This document shows positions 8,671-16,741 of a DNA stretch of 64,000 nucleotides, in pieces; within the stretch, counting starts at the first letter, position 1; every line of letters starts with the position of its first letter. The stretch is from Undibacterium paludis (lineage in GTDB: Bacteria > Pseudomonadota > Gammaproteobacteria > Burkholderiales > Burkholderiaceae_D): NCBI RefSeq assembly GCF_022568815.1, contig NZ_JAKZHX010000009.1:248001-312000 (forward strand), in the 5' to 3' direction. The notes beneath the pieces were generated by a model. That model searched no databases, was not told the origin of the DNA, and saw only the letters and a list, made by a program, of their open reading frames with translations. Position numbers and translations under genes: made by a program.

Positions 8671-8943
8671 TCATGCCGGACATCGGAATACCTGTTTTTG
8701 CCAGACAGCAGCAAGCACACAGGTAAATACGGAAGCAATCAAAAACTGGAAAAAGGATAAAGCCAGAGATGGGCGAGCAAATGAGTGAACAATGCCATCA
8801 ACACCCAAGAAGCAGAGCAATACGCAGCCGGGCACGGCAATATAAAACCGGGGAATGAGCGCCAGCACGACTTGATAGCCCCTGAAAATGCAGGCGACAA
8901 GCATGCCAGCGACACTGCGAACAGTGACTGACGGTGATTTCAT
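8671..8943 (-). CDS. Small hydrophobic membrane protein downstream of glycine riboswitch
   Basis: 90 aa with two to three hydrophobic stretches (about residues 11-32, 36-52 and 63-82). It is the first open frame after the tandem glycine riboswitch, starting about 55 bases past the second aptamer. GGAG lies 14 bases before the ATG inside a small GAGC/GCTC hairpin, which could be part of an expression platform. The first helix (FRGYQVVLALI) is faintly like YidD, but the Cys-containing core of that family is absent. No function is assigned. It could be a real small transporter subunit or a decayed gene. The next gene in the same direction begins 80 bp downstream. Confidence 0.45.
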   Translation of the reverse strand: MKSPSVTVRSVAGMLVACIFRGYQVVLALIPRFYIAVPGCVLLCFLGVDGIVHSFARPSLALSFFQFLIASVFTCVLAAVWQKQVFRCPA

Positions 8944-8997
8944 GAGAGCCAGGCTCCAGAAAATGAATAGAGGCGATGCGCATCCCGCACATCTTTA

Positions 8998-9190
8998 CCC
9001 CCTCTGTTCTGGACCTGAGAGATTCACGTGACGCGCCACAAGGCGACGTCCGCTTGCTCCTTCGGTGTGCCGGTCAAGCAGAACCGGCAACTCTTCAGAG
9101 TTCACTTGCGATACCGGTCCTTTTGCCTGAGAGTTTCCGGGGCGGTTGCTCCTTCGGCGCTGTCTGATACCGCACGACAGTCTCTCCCGA
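8998..9190 (-). ncRNA. Tandem glycine riboswitch (two aptamers)
   Basis: On the minus strand two glycine aptamers lie head to tail. Aptamer 1 (about 9190-9110) has CGGGAGAGAC, then GCCGAAGGAGCAA, then AAACTCTCAGGCAAAAGGACCG. Aptamer 2 (about 9106-8998) has AACTCTGAAGAG, ACCGAAGGAGCAAGCGG and AATCTCTCAGGTCCAGAACAG. These are the conserved blocks of the gcvT-type glycine riboswitch (Rfam Glycine family). Tandem glycine aptamers usually switch on glycine-cleavage or export genes. Here the first downstream frame is a small membrane protein, followed by secreted proteins. No clear intrinsic terminator lies between aptamer 2 and the ATG at 8943, so control is probably at translation initiation. Confidence 0.93.
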
Positions 9191-9483
9191 TACCACACAC
9201 CATATCAACACGATATGAGAGTTTCTATAAAATTTGATAATGCAGTCTAGGTCGAAGATTGGGAAAATGCCAATTATTTTTTTAAGTATTTTAATTCCAG
9301 CTTTAAATGAAGCCGTGTCCATGGCTGAGGTACAATTTTCCTAAGCGACATGTCAGTGGCTTCTGGAGTCCCCTCTGGTGCGCAGGCCATTCCAATGACT
9401 ATTGAGAAAACTGATATGGAAGAAAAGAACAAAGATGGCGAAGCAGGCTGCCCACTCCATTTTTTAAACACCTATGTTTAAAA
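9191..9483. other. Intergenic stretch with no recognisable gene
   Basis: About 290 bases between the riboswitch 5' end and the tRNA-operon terminator. Only short frames exist: one of 65 codons on the minus strand (9274-9471) has no RBS and unremarkable composition. The promoter of the riboswitch transcript should lie near 9190-9240 (AT-rich), but I cannot place it with confidence. Confidence 0.5.
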
Positions 9484-9516
9484 AAACAAAAAAGCCTGGA
9501 TTTCTCCAGGCTTTTC
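9484..9516 (-). terminator. Terminator of the gltX-tRNA transcript
   Basis: Minus-strand stem AAGCCTGGA/TCCAGGCTT with a 4-base loop and a following run of six T. It sits 25 bases past the second tRNA-Glu and ends the gltX/tRNA-Ala/tRNA-Glu unit. Confidence 0.9.
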
Positions 9517-9541
9517 TTGCATCATCGTGATAATGACGTAT

Positions 9542-9617
9542 TGGCGTCCCCAGGGGGATTCGAACCCCCGTACTCACCGTGAAAGGGTGATGTCCTAGGC
9601 CTCTAGACGATGGGGAC
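9542..9617 (-). tRNA. tRNA-Glu: tRNA-Glu (TTC)
   Basis: 76 nt with an encoded CCA end. The acceptor GTCCCCA pairs with TGGGGAC, the anticodon loop CTTTCAC gives anticodon TTC, and the T-arm GGGGGTTCGAATCCCCC is intact. It is identical to the copy at 9685-9760, and is the last gene in the gltX-tRNA-Ala-tRNA-Glu-tRNA-Glu row. Confidence 0.97.
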
Positions 9618-9684
9618 ATATTCTGTCCGTGTTACCGACCTAAATTATTTACCTGCTGCCCACAATCAATACAATATAATTGAT

Positions 9685-9760
9685 TGGCGTCCCCAGGGGG
9701 ATTCGAACCCCCGTACTCACCGTGAAAGGGTGATGTCCTAGGCCTCTAGACGATGGGGAC
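9685..9760 (-). tRNA. tRNA-Glu: tRNA-Glu (TTC), second identical copy
   Basis: 76 nt including CCA, identical base for base to the copy 67 bp downstream on the same strand. The anticodon is TTC. It lies between tRNA-Ala and the other tRNA-Glu, a local tandem duplication. Confidence 0.97.
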
Positions 9761-9794
9761 AACAAGTATTGTTCTGCTCTGCCACTTTTTTATT

Positions 9795-9870
<76 letters not shown>

Positions 9871-9934
9871 GACGCTGCAGAACAGAAACAAGATTATAGG
9901 GGACACACACCAAAATGTAAAGCCCCTACCCTGA

Positions 9935-11329
9935 CTAAGCTGCAATTACATTCAGGCGCTGCAAAACCACATCACGACCAAACAGCTCTATCACCGCATC
10001 AATCGACGGGGTTTGCAACTGCCCAGTCAGCAATAAGCGCAAAGGCATGGCCAGTTGTGGCATCTTCAAAGAGAAGTCAGCCAATGTCTGCTTCATTGAT
10101 GCAGACAGTGCTGCCTTATTCCACTCCACCGTCTTGCAGGTTTCTGCATACTGACGCAGGGCTGGCAATACGGCATCTGTCACATGCTGGGTCATCAAGG
10201 CGGCATCAGGTGCCGGCTGGCGATAAAACAGCATGGCAGCCTGCGCCAGTTCCACCGTGGTATTGGTGCGCTCTTTCAACAAGGCGACCACGGCAGGCAA
10301 AGGCGGGGCATTGTCAAACTGCGCACCTTCACTGAGCATCTGCGGCTTGATCAGGTCAGCCAGGCGTTGATTATCTGCGGCCTTGATATAGTGGTTATTG
10401 ATCCACGCCAGCTTCTCAGGATTGAACTGTGCAGCAGAACCCGATAAATGGTTTAAATCAAACCAGCTGCACATTTGCTCCATGGAGAATATCTCGTCGT
10501 CACCATGACTCCAGCCCAGGCGAGCCAGATAATTGAGCATGGCTTCCGGCAGATAGCCCTTGTCAGAATAATCCATGACGCTGACTGCATCGCGGCGCTT
10601 GGACAGCTTTTGTCCATCCGTGCCCAGTATCATCGGCACGTGACCATAATGCGGCAAGGTGGCGCCCAGGGCATTGAGGATATTGATCTGGCGCGGCGTG
10701 TTGTTGACATGATCGTCACCACGAATCACATGCGTGATCTGCATATCCCAGTCATCGACCGCCACGCAGAAGTTATAAGTCGGCGTGCCGTCAGGACGTG
10801 CGATCACCAGATCGTCCAGCTCACGATTGGCGATAGTGATCTGGCCTTTGACCACATCTGTCCAGCTTACCTCGCCATCCAGAGGGTTTTTAAAACGGAT
10901 CACCGGCTTGCGGTCAGCCGGGATTGCAGGCAGCGTCTTGCCCGCTTCAGGGCGCCAGGTGCCGTCATAGCGTGGCTTTTCACCGGCTGCGCGTTGACGC
11001 TCACGCATGGCTTCGACTTCTTCAGGCGAAGAGTAGCAGTAATAAGCCGTGCCCTTGGCCAGCATGTCGGCCAGGACTTCGCTGTACCTGTCCATGCGCT
11101 TCATTTGATAGAAAGGACCTTCATCATGCTGCAAGCCCAGCCAGCTCATACCGTCAAGAATGGCTTGCACGGCTTCTGGCGTGGAACGCTCAAGATCAGT
11201 ATCTTCTATGCGCAACACAAACGTGCCGCCGAAGTGACGGGCAAAAGCCCAGCTGAACAAGGCAGTGCGGGCACCGCCAACATGGAGATAGCCGGTCGGG
11301 CTGGGAGCGAAACGGGTACGTACAGTCAT
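9935..11329 (-). CDS. gltX: Glutamyl-tRNA synthetase
   Basis: 464 aa class I synthetase that charges tRNA-Glu. The N-terminal catalytic signature is [18 protein letters not shown] (HVGG is the HIGH equivalent, residues ~17-20). The second ATP-binding motif is [14 protein letters not shown] near residue 243, the KMSKS equivalent. The C-terminal ~150 residues form the helical anticodon-binding region. Length is normal for the bacterial discriminating type. Its own substrate genes, two tRNA-Glu, follow directly on the same strand. Upstream there is a perfect inverted repeat, GGTTAAAA/TTTTAACC (11386-11407), in the probable leader or promoter. Confidence 0.98.
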   Translation of the reverse strand: MTVRTRFAPSPTGYLHVGGARTALFSWAFARHFGGTFVLRIEDTDLERSTPEAVQAILDGMSWLGLQHDEGPFYQMKRMDRYSEVLADMLAKGTAYYCYSSPEEVEAMRERQRAAGEKPRYDGTWRPEAGKTLPAIPADRKPVIRFKNPLDGEVSWTDVVKGQITIANRELDDLVIARPDGTPTYNFCVAVDDWDMQITHVIRGDDHVNNTPRQINILNALGATLPHYGHVPMILGTDGQKLSKRRDAVSVMDYSDKGYLPEAMLNYLARLGWSHGDDEIFSMEQMCSWFDLNHLSGSAAQFNPEKLAWINNHYIKAADNQRLADLIKPQMLSEGAQFDNAPPLPAVVALLKERTNTTVELAQAAMLFYRQPAPDAALMTQHVTDAVLPALRQYAETCKTVEWNKAALSASMKQTLADFSLKMPQLAMPLRLLLTGQLQTPSIDAVIELFGRDVVLQRLNVIAA

Positions 11330-11385
11330 GAGATCTCAGGCATGCGCTACGACACCTGCCAACAAGGTGAACTAAGCGCGAAAAT

Positions 11386-11407
11386 GGTTAAAAACAGCAT
11401 TTTAACC
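11386..11407 (-). promoter_or_regulatory. gltX promoter region with inverted repeat
   Basis: On the minus strand a -35-like TTGAAG is followed 17 bases later by TAAAAC, and a perfect 8-bp inverted repeat GGTTAAAA-N6-TTTTAACC overlaps the -10 region. It lies about 57-78 bases before the gltX start. Either a promoter with an operator or a leader hairpin; the call is tentative. Confidence 0.35.
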
Positions 11408-11534
11408 GTTTTAACCAGGCAGGCGGACAGCTTCAAGCAATTGATCTCGCTCCCGGTTTCAGGCATGTTAGTATTAGGGTCAAAAATCACATCAGGATCA
11501 CCATCTCCCTGGCAATAGATTGACAGCCTCACAG

Positions 11535-12431
11535 ATGCAAGCACCACTCATGCCCCCACTCCCTGTCCGCAATGGCATTGCGCCCAGCTATATCTGGTTG
11601 CCTGAAGGGCATTGGGACTGTCTCTTCAGTTTTTTACAAGAACAATTTCCCGATGTGGCAGCCAGCACCTGGGAAGCGCGCATCGAAAAACAGGAAGTCC
11701 TCGACCAGACTGGCAATTGCCTGCATGCAGACAGCCCCGTCAAACGCGGCATGTGCATTTATTACTATCGCGAACTGGAGAATGAAACACCAATCCCCTT
11801 TCACGAAGAAATCCTGTTCCGGGACCAGCATTTGCTAGTGGTGGACAAGCCTCATTTCTTGCCTGTGACGCCATCAGGTCGATTTTTACAGGAAACCTTG
11901 CTGGTTCGCCTGAAAAAAAGTACCGGGCTGATGGATTTAAGCCCCATACACAGGCTGGACAGGGAAACTGCCGGCGTCATGCTGTTTTCCCATAATCCTG
12001 CTACACGCGGGCAATATCAATCCATGTTCCAGCGCAAATGCATGTCCAAGACCTATCATGCGCTTGCTGCGCATTTGCCAGATCTGCGATTTCCCTTGCG
12101 GCATTGCAGCCGTATGGAAGAAGCCGACAAGTTTTTTATCATGCGTGAAACGGAAGGCCCACCCAACTCTGAAACTGTGGTGAGCATACTGGAACGCAGG
12201 GGTGATCATAGTCTTTATCAACTGCAGCCTGTCACTGGTAGAAAACACCAATTGCGCCTGCACATGTGCAGCCTGGGTGCCCCAATCATCAACGATGTTT
12301 TTTATCCTATTGCCTTGCCATGCAAGGCGGACGACTTTTCTGCGCCCCTGCAATTATTGGCTAAATCAATCAGCTTTGATGATCCGATAACAGGCAGGCC
12401 ACGTCATTTTGAGAGCAAAAAATCATTGTAA
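11535..12431 (+). CDS. RluA-family rRNA/tRNA pseudouridine synthase
   Basis: 298 aa from ATG 11535; a TTG 15 bases upstream and an ATG 15 bases downstream are alternatives, and none has a clear RBS. The catalytic block PIHRLDRETAGVMLFS near residue 140 contains the Asp that attacks uridine, as in RluA/RluC/RluD, and GRKHQLRLHMCSLGAPI near residue 235 is the conserved C-terminal motif. The region before the catalytic domain (residues ~25-85) looks like a short S4-like RNA-binding part. It converts uridine to pseudouridine in structured RNA, but the exact site (23S rRNA or tRNA) cannot be read from the sequence. It is transcribed divergently from gltX. Confidence 0.88.
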   Translation: MQAPLMPPLPVRNGIAPSYIWLPEGHWDCLFSFLQEQFPDVAASTWEARIEKQEVLDQTGNCLHADSPVKRGMCIYYYRELENETPIPFHEEILFRDQHLLVVDKPHFLPVTPSGRFLQETLLVRLKKSTGLMDLSPIHRLDRETAGVMLFSHNPATRGQYQSMFQRKCMSKTYHALAAHLPDLRFPLRHCSRMEEADKFFIMRETEGPPNSETVVSILERRGDHSLYQLQPVTGRKHQLRLHMCSLGAPIINDVFYPIALPCKADDFSAPLQLLAKSISFDDPITGRPRHFESKKSL

Positions 12432-12514
12432 AATCATAGTGATTAGCACCTCCCAGAGGCAAAACCCGCAGACGGGTTGACAGTCTCCTCGTAAAAAGGT
12501 AAGATTCTGGTCTT

Positions 12515-12591
12515 CGGAGTGTAGCGCAGCCCGGTAGCGCATCTGCTTTGGGAGCAGAGGGTCCAAGGTTCGAATCCTTGTACTCCGACCA
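12515..12591 (+). tRNA. tRNA-Pro: tRNA-Pro (TGG)
   Basis: 77 nt with encoded CCA. The acceptor CGGAGTG pairs with its TACTCCG partner, the anticodon loop TTTGGGA gives TGG, and the T-arm is CAAGGTTCGAATCCTTG. It is identical to the copy at 12687-12763. A hairpin terminator follows at once (12599-12627). Confidence 0.97.
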
Positions 12592-12598
12592 GATTCCA

Positions 12599-12627
12599 GG
12601 GATCGTCAGTGACGATCCCTTTTATTT
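12599..12627 (+). terminator. Terminator after first tRNA-Pro
   Basis: A perfect 9-bp stem GGGATCGTC/GACGATCCC with a 3-base loop, followed by TTTTATTT. It lies 7 bases beyond the tRNA 3' end. Confidence 0.88.
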
Positions 12628-12686
12628 CGGTCATTTTGGATTAAACTGAAATGGACTAAACCGAAATAAATGCAAGACCAGTTTTT

Positions 12687-12763
12687 CGGAGTGTAGCGCA
12701 GCCCGGTAGCGCATCTGCTTTGGGAGCAGAGGGTCCAAGGTTCGAATCCTTGTACTCCGACCA
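12687..12763 (+). tRNA. tRNA-Pro: tRNA-Pro (TGG), second identical copy
   Basis: 77 nt with CCA, identical to the tRNA at 12515-12591. It has its own terminator downstream, with a hairpin sequence different from the first, so the two copies seem to be independent transcription units rather than one operon. Confidence 0.97.
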
Positions 12764-12765
12764 GT

Positions 12766-12803
12766 TAAAAAGGATCATTGATAACTCAATGATCCTTTTT
12801 TCT
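12766..12803. terminator. Bidirectional terminator between tRNA-Pro and ribD
   Basis: Stem AAAAAGGATCATTGA/TCAATGATCCTTTTT with loop TAAC and further T on the plus strand. It also gives a T-run on the minus strand, where it lies 46 bases past the ribD stop. Confidence 0.9.
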
Positions 12804-12848
12804 TTTCTACATATTTTTTCCGGGGCCAAGCTGGAGTTAAGCAAAAAC

Positions 12849-13967
12849 TCAGGCAAGACGCGCCAATATGCGTATATCCGCGCCCAGCTGCGTTACCTCA
12901 TGAAAGCGCAAAGTCTGTGCCTGATCAACATGGGTCAACTCATTGAGGTCAAACAGGCCCGCGCCACGCCCCAATAGCTTGGGCGCCATATATAGCAACA
13001 ATTCATTGACGCATTGCTGCTCAATCAAAGCACCATTCAAAGCGGCACCAGCCTCCACATGCAGCTCATTGATTTGCCGGCGCCCCAATTCCTGCATCAG
13101 CGCTGGCAAATCAACCTGCCCTTCCTGATTTGGCAGGCAAATGACTTCTATACCAGCCAGGCGCAATTCCACCTGTTTTTTTTCATCCGGCACAGCGCAT
13201 ACCAGTAAAGCCCCTCCTTGCAGAATCTTTGCCTCTGGCGATATGCGCAGGCGTGAATCAACAATGATTTTTTGCGGTTGCCGTGGCGTATCGAGTCCAC
13301 GCACCGTCATCATGGGATCATCGGCAAGCACTGTACCTATGCCAGTCAGTATGGCATCGGCCCGGGCGCGCCAGCGATGACCATCCTGCCTTGCCTCTGG
13401 CGAGGTAATCCATTGACTCTGACCATTCGGCAATGCGGTAATGCCATCCAGGCTGCCGGCCACCTTCATACGCACCCAGGGGCGACCACTTTCCATGCGC
13501 TGGAAAAAACCTATATTCAATTCACGCGCCGACAGAGCGAGATCAGGGAATTGACCACATGCAACCGCAATGCCGGCTTCACGCAAGATGGCCAGGCCAC
13601 GGCCTGCAACCTGGGGATTGGCATCCTCCATTGCGGCAACGACACGAGCAACCCCTGCTTCGCGCAAGGCGTTCGCACATGGCGGCGTACGACCATAATG
13701 ACTGCAGGGTTCCAGCGTGACATATGCCGTCGCCCCACGCACATCATGCCCCTTTGCAGCTGCATCACGCAGGGCCTGCACTTCGGCATGCGCCCGCCCC
13801 ACCGGCTGGGTCCAGCCCTGCCCCAGCACCTGATCATCACGCACAATCACACAACCAACCTTGGGATTGGGTGAAGTTTCTATCGTGGCGCGGCCAGCCA
13901 GGGCCAGCGCCATTTGCATGTACTGACGGTCGACCTGTAATTCAGGTTGCGAATCCATTTTACTCAT
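12849..13967 (-). CDS. ribD: Bifunctional riboflavin biosynthesis deaminase/reductase RibD
   Basis: 372 aa. The N-terminal cytidine-deaminase-like domain has the zinc site HAEVQAL (about residue 59) and PCSHYGRTPPC (about 86-96). The C-terminal domain is the NADPH-dependent reductase (RibD_C) with motifs such as RPWVRMKVAGSLDG and LHVEAGAALNGALIE. The enzyme carries out two consecutive steps of riboflavin synthesis on the pyrimidine intermediate. ATG 13967 is used; a second ATG three codons later has a better-spaced GAG. It lies 13 bp downstream of apbC/mrp and is probably co-transcribed with it. Confidence 0.96.
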   Translation of the reverse strand: MSKMDSQPELQVDRQYMQMALALAGRATIETSPNPKVGCVIVRDDQVLGQGWTQPVGRAHAEVQALRDAAAKGHDVRGATAYVTLEPCSHYGRTPPCANALREAGVARVVAAMEDANPQVAGRGLAILREAGIAVACGQFPDLALSARELNIGFFQRMESGRPWVRMKVAGSLDGITALPNGQSQWITSPEARQDGHRWRARADAILTGIGTVLADDPMMTVRGLDTPRQPQKIIVDSRLRISPEAKILQGGALLVCAVPDEKKQVELRLAGIEVICLPNQEGQVDLPALMQELGRRQINELHVEAGAALNGALIEQQCVNELLLYMAPKLLGRGAGLFDLNELTHVDQAQTLRFHEVTQLGADIRILARLA

Positions 13968-13980
13968 GAAGCGATATGTC

Positions 13981-15069
13981 TCAGGTATTCTGTATACTGA
14001 TGGTCGGGAACTTGCTGCTCATGTCCTTGGCTTTTTCTGCCACCTTGATGGCAACTTTGCGGGCAATATCTTTGTAGATTGCCGCAATTTTCCCGTCCGG
14101 ATCGGCGATCACGGTAGGCTTGCCTGAGTCCGCCTGCTCACGTATGGACATGGTCAAAGGCAGGCTACCAAGAAAATCGATACCAAAGTCAGCACACATT
14201 TTCTGGCCGCCGCCCTCACCAAAGATATGTTCGGCATGGCCGCAATTTGAACAGATATGTATGCTCATGTTCTCAACGATACCCAAAATGGGGATGTCGA
14301 CTTTTTCAAACATGCGCAAACCCTTGCGGGCGTCAAGCAAGGCAATATCTTGTGGTGTCGTGACGATGACGGCGCCAGTGACCGGCACTTTCTGTGACAG
14401 CGTCAATTGCACATCACCGGTGCCTGGCGGCATGTCGACGATCAGATAATCGAGATCATGCCAGTTAGTCTGGCTCAACAATTGCTGCATGGCCTGGGTA
14501 ACCAGGGGGCCTCGCCAGACCATGGGTTCATCCGGATCTATCATAAACCCAATGGAAGACACTTGCAGGCCATGATTCTCCAAAGGCTCCATGGTTTTGC
14601 CGTCGACAGTCTCGGGACGACCGGAAATACCCATGATCAGGGGCTGTGAAGGACCATAAATATCGGCATCCAGAATACCGACCACCGCCCCTTCGGCCGC
14701 CAGCGCCAGCGCCAGATTGGCTGCCGTGGTCGATTTGCCGACCCCACCCTTGCCTGAGGCAACGGCGATGATATTCTTGACGTTCGGCATCAGCTTGATG
14801 CCGCGCTGCACCGCGTGCGCGACGATTTTTGAACTGACATTGACATTCACCTGATTCACGCCTGGCAAACGGGCAATGGCTGTAACGACGGCGCCCCTGA
14901 TCAAATCAAACTGGCTTTTGGCTGGATACCCCAATTCCACATCAAGACTGATATTTGCTGCCTCGACTTTGATGCTCTTGACAGATTTAGTGCTGACCAG
15001 ATCTTTTTGGGTATTTGGGTCTATGACTTGCGCCAGGGCTGCTTTTACTTCATCAACTGTAATACTCAT
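13981..15069 (-). CDS. apbC: Iron-sulfur cluster carrier protein ApbC/Mrp (P-loop NTPase)
   Basis: 362 aa when started at ATG 15069 with the RBS GGAGA 7 bases upstream; the frame is open further but without a start signal. Residues 1-85 form a MIP18/DUF59 domain (SITVDEVKAALAQVIDP). Then comes the deviant Walker A GKGGVGKST near residue 105, followed by LDADIYGPSQP and MPPGTGDVQLTL, all typical of the Mrp/NBP35 family. A CxxC motif (ICSNCGH, about residue 275) is the usual site for a bridging Fe-S cluster. It acts in the cytoplasm in cluster assembly or transfer. ribD follows 13 bp downstream; a divergent cupredoxin gene lies upstream. Confidence 0.95.
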   Translation of the reverse strand: MSITVDEVKAALAQVIDPNTQKDLVSTKSVKSIKVEAANISLDVELGYPAKSQFDLIRGAVVTAIARLPGVNQVNVNVSSKIVAHAVQRGIKLMPNVKNIIAVASGKGGVGKSTTAANLALALAAEGAVVGILDADIYGPSQPLIMGISGRPETVDGKTMEPLENHGLQVSSIGFMIDPDEPMVWRGPLVTQAMQQLLSQTNWHDLDYLIVDMPPGTGDVQLTLSQKVPVTGAVIVTTPQDIALLDARKGLRMFEKVDIPILGIVENMSIHICSNCGHAEHIFGEGGGQKMCADFGIDFLGSLPLTMSIREQADSGKPTVIADPDGKIAAIYKDIARKVAIKVAEKAKDMSSKFPTISIQNT

Positions 15070-15250
15070 GCAATTCTCCAAAGATATCCTGCAAGGATAG
15101 CGCAATTTGCGTCTTTCGCAGACTATAGCCTTGTTGCATGTGGGCATATAGGTAGCCATATTCAAGCAAGGCAAACTTCCACGATGCCTCAAGTTCAAGC
15201 ATAATGGGCTGATAAACATGGCGGTTTTAACAAAAAATCAGGAGAACTTA

Positions 15251-15943
15251 ATGCAAACAACCACCCTATTTCGCCCAGCAGCCAAGTTCAGCCTGCTGTT
15301 GACAGCCATTGGCGTACTGAGCAGTTCATTCAGCGCACAGGCAGGCTCCCTGGTCGGTGCCCTGACTGATAAAAACGGTCAACCTGTCAGTCATGCGGCC
15401 CTGTATGCCACACCGATAGGTGTGGCGCTACCAGAGAAAAAAGCTGACGAGACTGCCGTGGTGGCCCAGGAAAACTATGCTTTCAGCCCCTATCTGACCG
15501 TAGTCCGCACCGGAACCCTGGTACGTTTCCCCAACAAAGACAAGCATGAACATCACCTGAAATCTTTCTCACCTGCCAAAACCTTTGAATTACGGGTCAA
15601 TAGCAAAAAAGAGGAACCTGCGCCAATATTGTTTGACAAGGCCGGCGATGTCGCCCTGGTGTGTCACTTCCACGACTGGATGCGCGGCTTTATCTATGTG
15701 GTCGATACGCCTTATTTTGGCAAGACTGATGCCTCCGGCAACGCCACCATCAACAATCTGCCCGCCGGCAAGTATGAAGTCAAAGCCTGGGCGCCAAATA
15801 TGTTCGGCGAACCCTTAACACAAACCATACAAGTAGCCGGTGACGGTGCAAGCACCATCAAGTTCCAGTTCAATTTTGTTCCCAAAGCGCCACCTGCCCC
15901 ACGCAATCTTGGTAAAGCACCAAGCACATTTGGCTACGATTGA
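15251..15943 (+). CDS. Exported cupredoxin-like (type 1 copper) protein
   Basis: 230 aa from ATG 15251 with the RBS GGAGAAC 6 bases upstream; an upstream start at 15218 lacks one. The signal peptide is residues ~1-31 (ending SAQAGS). Residues 85-150 carry a plausible type 1 copper site: His101/His102 in NKDKHEHHLKS, then Cys138, His141 and Met144 in VCHFHDWMRG. A carboxypeptidase-regulatory-like beta domain follows (KTDASGNATINNLPAGKYEVKAWAP). Proteins of this plan are often annotated as methylamine-utilisation or plastocyanin-like proteins. A role in periplasmic electron transfer or copper handling is inferred; no redox partner gene is adjacent. Confidence 0.82.
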   Translation: MQTTTLFRPAAKFSLLLTAIGVLSSSFSAQAGSLVGALTDKNGQPVSHAALYATPIGVALPEKKADETAVVAQENYAFSPYLTVVRTGTLVRFPNKDKHEHHLKSFSPAKTFELRVNSKKEEPAPILFDKAGDVALVCHFHDWMRGFIYVVDTPYFGKTDASGNATINNLPAGKYEVKAWAPNMFGEPLTQTIQVAGDGASTIKFQFNFVPKAPPAPRNLGKAPSTFGYD

Positions 15944-15946
15944 GCT

Positions 15947-15982
15947 GTCAGTGGCTGCCGTCATCCGATGGCAGCCACTGAC
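15947..15982. terminator. Long hairpin between convergent genes
   Basis: A perfect 13-bp stem GTCAGTGGCTGCC/GGCAGCCACTGAC with a 10-base loop, immediately after the cupredoxin stop and 46 bases past the DUF924 stop. There is no good T-run on either side, so it may be a 3'-end stabiliser rather than a classic terminator. Confidence 0.6.
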
Positions 15983-16028
15983 AATAAAACCGGTGTGATC
16001 TCTGCCATGAGCGAAAACCTGACCAGCT

Positions 16029-16628
16029 TTAGAACGAAGAGCCCGGCCCGGACAGAAATTGCAGTTCTTCAGCCGTTGACTGCCGCCCCAATATGCTGTT
16101 TCTGTGAGGGAAGCGACCAAAGCGCTGTATGACTTCACGATGCTTTATGGCGAAGCGATAAAAACCCTCAAATGTTTCACCTTGCCCGGTACTTACCGCC
16201 GTGCGTAAAGCTTCGTACAAGGCCACCGCCCTGTCCTGGTCTGCCAGTGATTCCGAATGTTCCAGGGGCAAATAGAAAAACACTCGCTGTATAGGGCGCA
16301 ATTGCTGATCCAGCCCGGATGCCAGCCCGGCTTTGCAAAATTCCCTGGCGGCAGCATCAAAAGCAAATGCCTGTGGCGTGTTTCTGTACATATTCCTGGG
16401 AAACTGGTCGCACAATATGATCAATGCGAGCTGCCCTGCTGCATCACCCTGCCAGTCTTTAAGCTTGCCACTGATGGCTGCGTCGCTCCAGCTGGCGAAC
16501 CGCTTTTTGATATCCGCATCGATGCTTTCATCTTTGGACCACCAGAGTCTTGATTGCGTCCCGGCTGTCACCATGTCGTCGGCATCTGAACCAAACCAGA
16601 ACTCCAGCACACTATTTTTGTCTTCCAT
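16029..16628 (-). CDS. DUF924 family protein (TPR-like)
   Basis: 199 aa; ATG 16628 has the strong RBS GGGGGAAG. The N-terminal VLEFWFGSD and the central LALIILCDQFPRNMYRNTPQAFAFD are diagnostic of DUF924 (PF06041), an all-helical, TPR-like bacterial family of unknown role. Length is normal for the family. It is transcribed alone and convergently to the cupredoxin gene, with a 13-bp-stem hairpin between them. Confidence 0.9.
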   Translation of the reverse strand: MEDKNSVLEFWFGSDADDMVTAGTQSRLWWSKDESIDADIKKRFASWSDAAISGKLKDWQGDAAGQLALIILCDQFPRNMYRNTPQAFAFDAAAREFCKAGLASGLDQQLRPIQRVFFYLPLEHSESLADQDRAVALYEALRTAVSTGQGETFEGFYRFAIKHREVIQRFGRFPHRNSILGRQSTAEELQFLSGPGSSF

Positions 16629-16697
16629 TCTTCCCCCTGACGTAAAAACATAGTGTAAATGATCTTGTCAGCAGCGTCGGCTACTTAAAATTCCTTT

Positions 16698-16717
16698 ATT
16701 TCTGTCTTGACTGAAAT
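16698..16717. promoter_or_regulatory. Putative operator of the GbsR/MarR-type regulator (site 1)
   Basis: The 20-bp near-palindrome ATTTCTGTCTTGACTGAAAT lies 25 bp before the regulator start. It is nested inside a wider imperfect inverted repeat, AATTCCTTTATTTC to GAAATGAAGGAATT (16689-16726). The same 20-bp pattern recurs at 17319-17338, before the next operon, which marks it as a likely binding site of the regulator encoded between them. Confidence 0.6.
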
Positions 16718-16741
16718 GAAGGAATTCACTACACTGTGCTC

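Noticed and set aside
9274-9471. 65-codon minus-strand frame between tRNA terminator and riboswitch
   Set aside because: No RBS, no recognisable features, and it lies in a region expected to hold the riboswitch promoter.
10475-11518. 347-codon plus-strand open frame opposite gltX
   Set aside because: It is antisense to a certain gltX gene, has no domain, and extends into the intergenic region without an RBS. Long antisense frames are common opposite Ala/Leu-rich codons.
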